Assembly: GCA_902773285.1 (NCBI GenBank)
Contig: CACYDS010000002.1
Span: 1 to 5,760, forward strand
DNA length: 5,760 nt
DNA from: an uncultured Pseudomonadota bacterium
Lineage (GTDB): Bacteria; Pseudomonadota; Alphaproteobacteria; RUG11792
Direction of reading: 5' to 3'
Position 1 is the first letter of the stretch; every line of letters starts with the position of its first letter. Made by a program: the position numbers and the translations under genes. Positions 1 through 5,673 of the stretch are shown here, piece by piece. The notes under the pieces are model-generated. The model ran no database searches. It was not told the DNA's origin and was given only the letters and a program-made list of their open reading frames with translations.

Positions 1-1
1 A

Positions 2-31
2 TGTGAGACAGGAAACATCTCCTGCCGCACA
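2..31. repeat. Imperfect inverted repeat downstream of the MATE gene
   Basis: CAGGA (9-13) and TCCTG (20-24) can pair around a six-base loop. Outside them TGTG (2-5) can pair with CACA (28-31) across a symmetrical three-by-three internal loop. The structure lies about 95 bases past the MATE stop codon and could form at the end of that transcript. No U-run is visible beside it, and the window edge cuts the context, so it is not called a terminator. A second ten-base inverted pair (35-44 with 107-116) occurs in the same 125-base gene-free end. No coding sequence was recognised in 1-125. Confidence 0.3.
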
Positions 32-125
32 TCTATATTTGCTAATCCTATCTTACCTCACTCACCCACAAGCCAACTTTTGTCTCGTATCTAGTGGCTT
101 CATATATAGCAAATATTCTAGTTAG

Positions 126-1487
126 TTAGCCTAACACTTTCCACCATTTAAGCGATTTGTAGCGACGGCAGAATAGAGCAAGTACGGACACGTCCCAAAT
201 TAGTGAGATGTAGTATATTGTCTCTGCTGCATAAAGTTTATTCATGAAAAATAAAATAGCCGAAGGGATGACAACGATTGCATAAAGTAGCGTCAAACTC
301 ACAATCATAGGGTATTTTGTATCCCCACCAGATAAAAATATACCCCACAACACACCAATACAGGCTTCAAACAAAATGTTCACGAGAATAACTCTAAGAA
401 CCAAGCTTATGGACAAATATAAATGTGAAATATTCTCGCCCGTCTTGTCCAAGAAAAAGAAGATACTTTCCGGATAAATGACAAGCGGAATCGCCAAGAG
501 TACGCATAATCCCAGAACAAACAGAATAAAGCGCTTCAATGATTTTTCGACACCCTCTCTGCTCTGTTGTCCGATGAAATTCGCCGAAATTGTTGCGGAA
601 GATTTTGTCAGCCCGTCGCACACGAAAGCGAACAAAACATATACGCTGACGCATATTCCCCAAACGGTCGCAAGGTCTTTGGAAACGTGGCTCACGAGCG
701 CATATATCACGTACCATGCCAAAAGCTCAAACACTCGCCCAATGGAAAGTGGCAGCCCAAGCTTTATACATCCAAAAAACATTTTACTATCGTATTTCCT
801 GGCATTCATACCAAATGTATTAAAAATTTTTCGATTTTGCGCGCTGAAAAATAAAGTCGCTAATACTGCTATTTGAATGCATTCCGCCAAAATTGTCGCA
901 ATCGCTGCTCCTTTGCTCCCCATTTCTGGCACAATGTCGGAATATCCGAAGATAAACAGAATGTCCAAAATGACATTTGCTATGCTTCCGAATAAGACGG
1001 TATATGTGATTATTTTTGTTTTCCCTTGCCCTATGAAAAACGAGGCAAATGCCATTTTTAAAGCCGGAAGAGATGCGCAATACGTCATAACTTTGGAATA
1101 CTGTATGCCTTCTTCTTTGCAATAATCCGGCAATAAGTTGAGATACTCAGTAAAGTATCCGAACGGAAAATAAAAAACAAATCCAAGCAATGAAAAATAA
1201 ATCATTTGCCAAACCGGTTTTGCCAATTCGCCGTAATCCTTTCGCCCGTTGCTCTGTCCGACATAAACCTCAGCAATCCCAGATATTGATGACCAAAAGA
1301 AAGCGTATATTGCAACAAGACTTCCGCTCATTACAGCAGCATTCATTGCATTGAGCGAATATCTCGCCAATATCATCCTGTCAATAATATAAAGCAAATT
1401 GTTCGAAAGAGCTGATAAAATCAGTGGCAAAGAAACGCTCAGAATTGTCTTTAATGAGCAATCAATTTGCTTATGCGCAAGTTCCAT
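126..1487 (-). CDS. MATE family multidrug/cation efflux transporter
   Basis: This is a polytopic inner-membrane protein of 453 residues, the usual length for the MATE (NorM/DinF-like) family. These transporters export drugs or metabolites in exchange for Na+ or H+. The protein is almost wholly hydrophobic, with about twelve membrane segments in two pseudo-symmetric halves. Each half starts with a matching segment (SLPLILSALSNN near 19-30, GLPLSIGRVFELL near 244-256). Each half also has a G-Q loop after its second helix (VGQSNGRKDYGEL near 76-88, IGQQSREGVEKS near 305-316). The NVILDILFIFG and GSKGAAIAT stretch (171-197) is typical of MATE helices 5-6. The start ATG is preceded by GAGG four bases upstream and overlaps the end of pheS by 17 bases, so translation is probably coupled to pheS. 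The substrate cannot be read from sequence. The family call is firm, and the subfamily is not resolved. Confidence 0.9.
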   Translation of the reverse strand: MELAHKQIDCSLKTILSVSLPLILSALSNNLLYIIDRMILARYSLNAMNAAVMSGSLVAIYAFFWSSISGIAEVYVGQSNGRKDYGELAKPVWQMIYFSLLGFVFYFPFGYFTEYLNLLPDYCKEEGIQYSKVMTYCASLPALKMAFASFFIGQGKTKIITYTVLFGSIANVILDILFIFGYSDIVPEMGSKGAAIATILAECIQIAVLATLFFSAQNRKIFNTFGMNARKYDSKMFFGCIKLGLPLSIGRVFELLAWYVIYALVSHVSKDLATVWGICVSVYVLFAFVCDGLTKSSATISANFIGQQSREGVEKSLKRFILFVLGLCVLLAIPLVIYPESIFFFLDKTGENISHLYLSISLVLRVILVNILFEACIGVLWGIFLSGGDTKYPMIVSLTLLYAIVVIPSAILFFMNKLYAAETIYYISLIWDVSVLALFCRRYKSLKWWKVLG

Positions 1488-2514
1488 AATACCTCAACCA
1501 GCGCTGATCGGTGTCGAATAGGTTTCGAATATCAGTTATCCCATACTTTAACATAATAATGCGATCCAAGCCGAGACCGAAGGCAAAACCATACGCCCCC
1601 TCCCCCACTCCGCAATTTTTGAATACGTTCGGATGAACCATGCCAGCTCCTCCAAGTTCAATCCATTTATCGCCATCGCTCGATATAATAAGCCTGCCAT
1701 CTTTTTTTGTATAGCGACAATCAAACTCCATACCAGGTTCAGTAAATGGAAAAAAGCTTGGTCTAAACCTTACCGTAGCGCTGTCAGTTTCAAAGAAAAA
1801 CTCCAGAAACTTCCGTAGCTCGCTCTTCAGGTGTCCAATATTTATCGGATTTTTGTCGACAACAAGACCCTCGATTTGATGAAACATAGGCGAATGCGTT
1901 GCGTCCAGCTGGTCATTCCGATACGTCTTTCCAATCGAAACCATACGTAAAGGAACGCCATATTTCTGCATTGCTCTAATCTGGACACATGAAGTCTGTG
2001 TTCGCAAAAGCATACCATCGTGACCTTTCAGATAAAAAGTGTCCTGACTTTGTCTTGCTGGGTGATGCTTCGGGATATTCAAAGCGTCAAAATTATAGAA
2101 CTCCGTCTCAATTTCAGGTCCATCCAAAACCAAAAACCCTCTAGCTGAGTAGTAATCTCTGATCTTACGTAGTGCTTGAGTGATTATATGTAAGCCACCG
2201 AAGTGATCATTCTCGACTGGCAAAGTAATATCTAAAGTCTCGTTTTTTAACCTTTCTGACACAGCATAATTCGCTAGCTTTTGATGCTGCTGTGCAATGG
2301 TATCTTCAATTGCAGACTTTACCTTGTTTAACTTTTCTCCCAGCTCTTTCTTTTTATCAACAGACACATCTTTAAGCAATTTAAAAGCGGATGTTACAAC
2401 CCCTGAACGCCCTATAATATCGGCTTTCAATCGTTCTAATTCCTGAAAAGTAGACGCTCCTAAAATAGTTTTTTCCCAATGTTCTAAATTTGCTTCAATT
2501 TCTTTTAAAGGCAT
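1471..2514 (-). CDS. pheS: Phenylalanine--tRNA ligase alpha subunit
   Basis: This is the catalytic alpha subunit of the cytoplasmic alpha2-beta2 phenylalanyl-tRNA synthetase, which charges tRNA-Phe with phenylalanine at the cost of ATP. It is a class II enzyme. Numbered from the ATG at 2544, the N-terminal coiled-coil tRNA-binding arm covers about 15-100. Motif 1 and the substrate region are GPEIETEFYNFDALNIP (142-158) and HPAR (161-164). Motif 2 is GKTYRND with ATHSPMFHQIEG (205-226). RFRPSFFPFTEP (259-270) and GGAGMVHPNVFKN (298-310) are family signatures, and motif 3 is GFAFGLGLDRIIMLKYG (319-335). The frame is open from ATG 2544 (357 residues), but that ATG lies in the tRNA-Gln 3' end and has no Shine-Dalgarno. 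The ATG at 2514 gives 347 residues, has GAG six bases upstream, and places the GxxG of the arm at nearly the same distance from the start as in E. coli PheS (remembered sequence). I therefore prefer 2514. The partner gene pheT is not adjacent. Confidence 0.95.
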   Translation of the reverse strand: MPLKEIEANLEHWEKTILGASTFQELERLKADIIGRSGVVTSAFKLLKDVSVDKKKELGEKLNKVKSAIEDTIAQQHQKLANYAVSERLKNETLDITLPVENDHFGGLHIITQALRKIRDYYSARGFLVLDGPEIETEFYNFDALNIPKHHPARQSQDTFYLKGHDGMLLRTQTSCVQIRAMQKYGVPLRMVSIGKTYRNDQLDATHSPMFHQIEGLVVDKNPINIGHLKSELRKFLEFFFETDSATVRFRPSFFPFTEPGMEFDCRYTKKDGRLIISSDGDKWIELGGAGMVHPNVFKNCGVGEGAYGFAFGLGLDRIIMLKYGITDIRNLFDTDQRWLRYYGTCA

Positions 2515-2543
2515 ACCAAACTCATAATTATCATAAAATTCCA

Positions 2544-2617
2544 TGGCTGGGAGACCTGGATTCGAACCAAGGTTGACCGGTCCAGAGCCGGTTGTTCTAC
2601 CGCTAAACTATCTCCCA
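2544..2617 (-). tRNA. tRNA-Gln (anticodon CTG)
   Basis: The cloverleaf is complete on the minus strand. The acceptor stem TGGGAGA (2611-2617) pairs fully with TCTCCCA (2548-2554). The D arm holds AGCGGTAGA. The anticodon stem ACCGG/CCGGT encloses the loop CTCTGGA, giving anticodon CTG, which reads CAG glutamine codons. The T arm CTTGG/CCAGG encloses TTCGAAT. The discriminator is G and the CCA end is encoded (2544-2546). The first pair is U1-A72, a known feature of bacterial tRNA-Gln recognised by GlnRS or by the GatCAB amidotransferase; which route is used here cannot be told. The gene is directly upstream of pheS with no spacer, and the A of CCA is also the A of an in-frame ATG of pheS. Confidence 0.96.
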
Positions 2618-2626
2618 TCTGTTTCT

Positions 2627-2655
2627 ATTGTAGCATAATAGCACTCCTTCGTAAA
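2627..2655 (-). promoter_or_regulatory. Predicted sigma70-type promoter for tRNA-Gln-pheS-MATE
   Basis: Read on the minus strand, a -35 box TTTACG (2650-2655; four of six consensus bases) is followed by a 17-base spacer and a -10 box TACAAT (2627-2632; five of six). Transcription would start near 2619-2621, only a few bases before the tRNA 5' end, leaving a very short leader. No other promoter is obvious between the tRNA and pheS, because there is no spacer. The same promoter therefore probably supplies the pheS and MATE mRNA. Confidence 0.6.
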
Positions 2656-2660
2656 AACTT

Positions 2661-2689
2661 TTGTCTTATATCTTATGAACTTATACAAT
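2661..2689 (+). promoter_or_regulatory. Possible distal rightward promoter for rpmJ
   Basis: TTGTCT (2661-2666; four of six -35 bases) is separated by 17 bases from TACAAT (2684-2689; five of six -10 bases). It lies upstream of the stronger rpmJ promoter and within a run of three CTTAT repeats (2665, 2672, 2680). AT-rich DNA often gives such matches by chance, so this is a weak call. Confidence 0.3.
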
Positions 2690-2702
2690 ACACAAGAACA
2701 CA

Positions 2703-2731
2703 TTGACGTTTGGGATAAGGTGTGAGATAAT
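2703..2731 (+). promoter_or_regulatory. Predicted sigma70-type promoter for rpmJ-ispDF-HD gene
   Basis: The -35 box TTGACG (2703-2708; five of six consensus bases) and the -10 box GATAAT (2726-2731; five of six) are separated by exactly 17 bases. The expected start of transcription is near 2738, giving a leader of about 25 bases before the rpmJ ATG. It is the best promoter match in the window. It faces away from the tRNA-Gln promoter, so the 145-base gap is a divergent control region. Confidence 0.7.
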
Positions 2732-2762
2732 AGCTTATACAGGTAAGTTGGAGATTTTGGAA

Positions 2763-2888
2763 ATGAAGGTTGCAAATTCGGTAAAAACATTAAAAAGCAG
2801 ACATCGTGCATGCAAAATGGTAAAACGCAAAGGGCGGCTTTACATAATAAACAAGCAAATTCCGAAATTTAAAGCAAGACAGGGCTAA
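2763..2888 (+). CDS. rpmJ: 50S ribosomal protein L36
   Basis: This small basic protein of 41 residues is the usual length for L36, the smallest protein of the large ribosomal subunit, which binds 23S rRNA. It starts MKVANSVK, has the core KMVKRKGRLYIINK (18-31) and ends FKARQG. Only one cysteine (Cys17) is present, so the Cys3-His zinc ribbon of the so-called C+ form is missing. This is the C- form seen widely in Alphaproteobacteria. The ATG at 2763 is chosen over upstream in-frame starts because it gives the family N-terminus. GGAG and GGA lie just upstream. An earlier TTG at 2703 is part of the -35 box and cannot be the start. The stop TAA is followed directly by the ispDF start codon, so the two genes are almost certainly cotranscribed. 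Confidence 0.95.
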   Translation: MKVANSVKTLKSRHRACKMVKRKGRLYIINKQIPKFKARQG

Positions 2889-2891
2889 TTG
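2881..2891 (+). promoter_or_regulatory. Ribosome binding site and TTG start of ispDF
   Basis: AGGG (2881-2884), inside the last codons of rpmJ, precedes a TTG codon (2889-2891) by four bases. The TAA of rpmJ (2886-2888) is in the same frame as ispDF, so ispDF cannot start earlier. No ATG occurs in frame before the essential IspD nucleotide-binding loop. TTG 2889 is therefore the only reasonable start. The short spacing and the TTG suggest modest initiation, helped by ribosomes finishing rpmJ. Confidence 0.6.
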
Positions 2892-4016
2892 CGAGTTTTT
2901 GCTGTTGTTGTGGCAGCTGGATGCGGTCATAGGTTTGGGGGTGGACCGCCTAAACAGTTTTGTTCAATAGGTGGTGTTGTACCTTTGATGCAAAGCATTA
3001 GGTTATTTCTTGAGTGTGAATTTATATCGGGTGTGATTTGCGTGATTCCCTCTAGGTATGTGAATACCTATAATGATTTGGTTGCCGGCATTGTAGATAG
3101 CAGATTGCTGCAGCCGGTACTTGGCGGAGATACCAGACAACAATCTGTAAGTTGCGGTCTTGAAGCAATAGCTAAATATCATCCTAGTCATGTTATGATC
3201 CACGATGCTTCAAGATGCTATTGCCGTAGCACAGTTTTGTCACGCATATACGAGCGCATTAAGCTAGGTTCTGAAGCTGTTGTGCCAGTTATATCTCCAG
3301 TAGATTCGGTGCGCTGTGATGATAAATCTGTATCTAGAGATCGTGTAAAGTTAGTTCAAACGCCGCAAGTTTTTCGCTTCGATACGATAAGACAACTGCA
3401 TAAAAAGTACGCTGATAGGGTAGTCACGGATGATGCTGCTTTATGTGATCTGGAAGGGGTAATCGTTGATACCGTTGAAGGTGACAGGAACAACATCAAG
3501 ATTACGTATAGGTCAGATGTTGCCTCTACTATATCTCGAACAGGATATGGATACGATGCGCATAGGTTCTCCGATGATCCGAAACGAGAACTTTATTTGA
3601 TGGGGGTTAAAATTGTAGGATACTGCGGGCTTGAGGGAGTATCAGATGCTGATGTTGGTATACACAGTTTGGTTGATGCAATTCTTGGTGCCCTGTGCCT
3701 CGGCAGCATAGGCGAATATTTTTCTGAGCATTCGCCTAAAAACAAGGGTGTCCGATCTGCAGTTTTTTTAGAGCATTGCCGCAAATTTTTAGCGCAAGCA
3801 AATGCCGATATTATTAACATCGACTCGACGATAGTTTGCGAGGAACCAAGGATTTCGGACTATTCAGAAAATATGAAACACGTCATTGCGGATTGTTTAA
3901 AAATTAATCCTTTGATCATTAATATCAAAGGAAAGACCACCGAGGGTATGGGTTTTGAAGGGCGCAGGGAAGGTATTTCTGCTACAAGTTTAGTCACTAT
4001 AAGGATAATTCAATGA
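2889..4016 (+). CDS. ispDF: Bifunctional IspD/IspF isoprenoid enzyme
   Basis: This is a cytoplasmic fusion enzyme of the methylerythritol phosphate pathway, 375 residues long. The IspD part (about 1-212) transfers CMP to 2-C-methyl-D-erythritol 4-phosphate. Its AAGxGxRF loop (9-16, Arg15), PKQF (Lys22), GGDTRQQSV (79-87), HDASR (105-109, Asp106 and Arg109), QTPQ (157-160, Thr158), TDDAA and NNIKIT (Lys204) match the catalytic and binding residues of E. coli IspD. The IspF part (about 217-375) should cyclise CDP-ME 2-phosphate to ME-2,4-cyclodiphosphate. Its metal ligands Asp223, His225 (GYDAH) and His259 are present, as are Thr350 and the GFEGRREGI motif. The residue equivalent to E. coli IspF His34, normally in an HSD motif, is Val251, and the DIG and FPDTD stretches read SIG (273-275) and FSEHS. 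The fusion follows rpmJ without a gap and overlaps the HD gene by four bases. IspE is not in the window. Confidence 0.95.
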   Translation: MRVFAVVVAAGCGHRFGGGPPKQFCSIGGVVPLMQSIRLFLECEFISGVICVIPSRYVNTYNDLVAGIVDSRLLQPVLGGDTRQQSVSCGLEAIAKYHPSHVMIHDASRCYCRSTVLSRIYERIKLGSEAVVPVISPVDSVRCDDKSVSRDRVKLVQTPQVFRFDTIRQLHKKYADRVVTDDAALCDLEGVIVDTVEGDRNNIKITYRSDVASTISRTGYGYDAHRFSDDPKRELYLMGVKIVGYCGLEGVSDADVGIHSLVDAILGALCLGSIGEYFSEHSPKNKGVRSAVFLEHCRKFLAQANADIINIDSTIVCEEPRISDYSENMKHVIADCLKINPLIINIKGKTTEGMGFEGRREGISATSLVTIRIIQ

Positions 4017-4591
4017 TAGAACAATTTTTACCTGCAAATTGGCAATTGCTTGCGCATGGGGAACGAGCATATGCCCATTCTCATACTGTAGCAAATGCGG
4101 CACAAAAAATAGCTTCCCATATCGCCGAATTAGATGCTAATAAAGCATACGAATATGGACTCATGCACGATATTGGCAAATTTTATCTGAGTAAATCTGA
4201 AATCTATAAGCATCCTCGAATCGGCTATGAGCTCCTTAGAAATTCATATCCGGATATAGCTACGATTTGTTTAACGCACCCTTTTCCAGATTTCAGTAAT
4301 TACGAACATATTTTGCGCTACTCTCATGAAGATGAAAATGAGGCTAGAAAGGTTTTTGAATTACTAGGTAATATTGAAAAAAATATTTACATTGAATTGA
4401 TACAATTTTGCGACAAAATTTCTAGAATGAATGACTACATAAGATGGGAAGATAAGCTTCAGTGGTATCTTGAAACCTACAATTTAGATCCTGACGAGAT
4501 AACAAATCAGTATTCAAGACATCTCAAAAGAATAAAACAAAAACTCGATACGTTAACGAATATGAATGTATACACCTTGATGGGTATCTAG
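4013..4591 (+). CDS. HD-domain metal-dependent phosphohydrolase
   Basis: This is a soluble protein of 192 residues with no signal peptide or membrane segment. It carries an HD-superfamily fold: His22/His24 in AHSHTVANAAQKIA, the doublet His52-Asp53 in GLMHDIGK, His67 in a HPRIGYELL stretch, His89 in CLTHPF, and Asp134 in QFCDKISR as a likely fifth ligand. The extra histidines between the HD doublet and the last Asp recall HDIG enzymes with two metals, such as YqeK-like or HD-GYP-like hydrolases, but the GYP motif is absent. Such proteins hydrolyse nucleotides or phosphoesters; the substrate here is unknown. AAGGA (4001-4005) sits seven bases before the ATG. The start overlaps the ispDF stop as ATGA, so the gene is in the rpmJ-ispDF operon and translationally coupled. 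I do not recognise a named gene. Confidence 0.85.
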   Translation: MIEQFLPANWQLLAHGERAYAHSHTVANAAQKIASHIAELDANKAYEYGLMHDIGKFYLSKSEIYKHPRIGYELLRNSYPDIATICLTHPFPDFSNYEHILRYSHEDENEARKVFELLGNIEKNIYIELIQFCDKISRMNDYIRWEDKLQWYLETYNLDPDEITNQYSRHLKRIKQKLDTLTNMNVYTLMGI

Positions 4592-4593
4592 CC

Positions 4594-4620
4594 TTGACTA
4601 CATCTGCATAGACATAAAGT
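4594..4620 (+). promoter_or_regulatory. Weak candidate promoter for lolD
   Basis: TTGACT (4594-4599; five of six -35 bases) is followed after a short 15-base spacer by TAAAGT (4615-4620; four of six -10 bases). It lies in the 79-base gap between the HD gene and lolD. A second weak pair, TTGTTA (4628-4633) and CACAAT (4650-4655), is also there. No terminator hairpin is visible in the gap, so lolD could equally be read from the upstream operon. Confidence 0.25.
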
Positions 4621-4670
4621 TATTCTATTGTTAAAATCAAAGTGATTTACACAATGATTGTTGACGAATA

Positions 4671-5354
4671 ATGTCATCCGGAATCCTTCGGCTACAAAAT
4701 ATAGGAATGAAATTTCAGTCTGGCGATTTTTTTATTGAAGTTTTGAAGGATGTGAATTTTTCAATAAGTTCGGGAGAAAGTGTGGCCTTACTGGGCCAGA
4801 GTGGTAGTGGGAAATCTACTCTTTTGCAAATTGCCGCTCTTCTTGAACAACCGACATCCGGCTCGGTTATCATGAATGGGATGAACATTCGCAATACTTC
4901 TGAAGAAAAACGCACCAAGTTACGCCGAGAGAATCTTGGTTTTATCTATCAATTTCACAATCTTTTACCAGAATTTTCTGCTCTTGAAAATGTCATGATT
5001 CCGCAACTCATTTGCGGGACAAAACAAAAAGATGCTGAGCTGAGAGCCAAAAACCTACTAGCTCAGGTTGAGCTCAGCCACAGAATCGATAAAAGCCCTA
5101 GGACTTTATCGGGAGGAGAACAACAAAGAGTAGCCATAGCTCGTGCTTTAGCGAATTCTCCAAAGCTAATAATTGCGGACGAACCAACAGGCAACCTCGA
5201 TCCAAAAAATGCCGAAATTATATTTGATTTACTGTTAGAAACTGTTCATAAAAATGAAGCGGCAGTTCTTTTAGCAACGCACAATATTGAGCTTGCAAAA
5301 AAACTATCTCGCACTATTTCATTAAATAACGGATCTCTGTTTGCATCAAACTAG
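4671..5354 (+). CDS. lolD: Lipoprotein-releasing ABC transporter ATPase LolD
   Basis: This is a cytoplasmic ABC ATPase of 227 residues, the normal LolD length. With LolC/LolE (or LolF) membrane subunits, LolD powers release of outer-membrane lipoproteins from the inner membrane to the carrier LolA. It has Walker A GQSGSGKST (42-50), the Q-loop at Gln94, signature LSGGEQQ (146-152), Walker B LIIADE (166-171), D-loop GNLD and H-loop His204. The segment LGFIYQFHNLLPEFSALENV (89-108) is nearly the LolD hallmark and separates it from MacB or FtsE relatives. No clear Shine-Dalgarno precedes the ATG at 4671; the next ATG (codon 13) would cut into the first beta strand, so 4671 is kept. No membrane subunit gene lies beside it within this window, although lolC/lolE often adjoin lolD. 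Confidence 0.92.
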   Translation: MSSGILRLQNIGMKFQSGDFFIEVLKDVNFSISSGESVALLGQSGSGKSTLLQIAALLEQPTSGSVIMNGMNIRNTSEEKRTKLRRENLGFIYQFHNLLPEFSALENVMIPQLICGTKQKDAELRAKNLLAQVELSHRIDKSPRTLSGGEQQRVAIARALANSPKLIIADEPTGNLDPKNAEIIFDLLLETVHKNEAAVLLATHNIELAKKLSRTISLNNGSLFASN

Positions 5355-5592
5355 CAAAGAATTGGGGAATATGATAGTTCTTGAAGAAGCCGAGATTGGA
5401 TGGATAAATAGCGCTAGAAGTTTGTACTGTTTGTTGATGTAAAGGCCTATAAAAAGCGGGAATTATCAATAGCAAACAGAGGTATAGATGCAAAAAAAAT
5501 GAAACAGATGCTCGAGCTATCAATAGCCATATTTCTGCATAGCCGAGAACTTCTTTGTTAATTTGTTTGGCAATCCCACACTTATACAGGAT

Positions 5593-5621
5593 TTGCATAC
5601 TCATAAAAAACATGTTAGTAT
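5593..5621 (+). promoter_or_regulatory. Candidate promoter of the right-edge secreted protein gene
   Basis: TTGCAT (5593-5598; three of six -35 bases) is followed by a 17-base spacer and TAGTAT (5616-5621; four of six -10 bases). An overlapping TATATT (5619-5624) fits the -10 consensus better but at 20-base spacing. Transcription would begin near 5628-5632, giving a leader of about 45 bases. The gene is far from lolD, so a promoter of its own is expected somewhere here. Confidence 0.35.
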
Positions 5622-5661
5622 ATTTATTAAAGGGAATTGTTATCAGTTGTTACTTCTTAAA

Positions 5662-5667
5662 AAGGAG
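5662..5667 (+). promoter_or_regulatory. Strong Shine-Dalgarno of the right-edge gene
   Basis: AAGGAG sits six bases before the ATG at 5674. It is the best ribosome binding site in the window and fixes the start codon, although the frame is also open further upstream. Confidence 0.75.
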
Positions 5668-5673
5668 AAAGAA

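Larger units (their letters stand above)
5355..5673. other. 319-base gap without a convincing gene
   Basis: Between lolD and the right-edge gene I see no family-recognisable product on either strand and no RNA gene. The sequence TATCAATAGC occurs twice (5464-5473, 5518-5527), the second as part of a small stem GCTA-TCAA-TAGC beside a GCTCGAGC palindrome. No GC-rich hairpin with a U-run was found, so the lolD terminator is not identified. The minus strand is open across most of the gap (5314-5613), but without a ribosome binding site or a recognisable protein. The last 80 bases hold a candidate promoter and Shine-Dalgarno for the next gene. Confidence 0.5.

Noticed and set aside
35..116. Ten-base inverted pair (35-44 and 107-116) as a possible mobile element end or attachment site
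   Set aside because: It is short and AT-rich and has no flanking duplication or recombinase gene; chance is a sufficient explanation.
478..1125. Plus-strand and alternate minus-strand frames inside the MATE gene
   Set aside because: They are shadows of the MATE coding sequence, with no ribosome site or recognisable protein features.
2703..2762. Longer rpmJ reading frame starting at TTG 2703
   Set aside because: This TTG is the -35 box of the promoter and would lie upstream of the transcript. The L36 family N-terminus MKV begins at 2763.
2608..2811. Minus-strand open frame of 67 codons across the divergent promoter region
   Set aside because: It overlaps tRNA-Gln, both promoters and the start of rpmJ, and has no recognisable product.
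3003..3820. Minus-strand frames inside ispDF
   Set aside because: They lie opposite a clearly coding gene with conserved enzyme motifs and have no independent support.
5371..5442. Short plus-strand frame of 23 codons just after lolD with GGGGA before its ATG
   Set aside because: It is too short to judge, has no recognisable sequence, and the GGGGA-ATG match could be chance. It was not listed as a gene.
5314..5613. Minus-strand open frame of 99 codons covering most of the gap after lolD
   Set aside because: No Shine-Dalgarno precedes either ATG candidate, it runs 41 bases into the end of lolD, and the product, although it has one hydrophobic stretch, matches no family I know.
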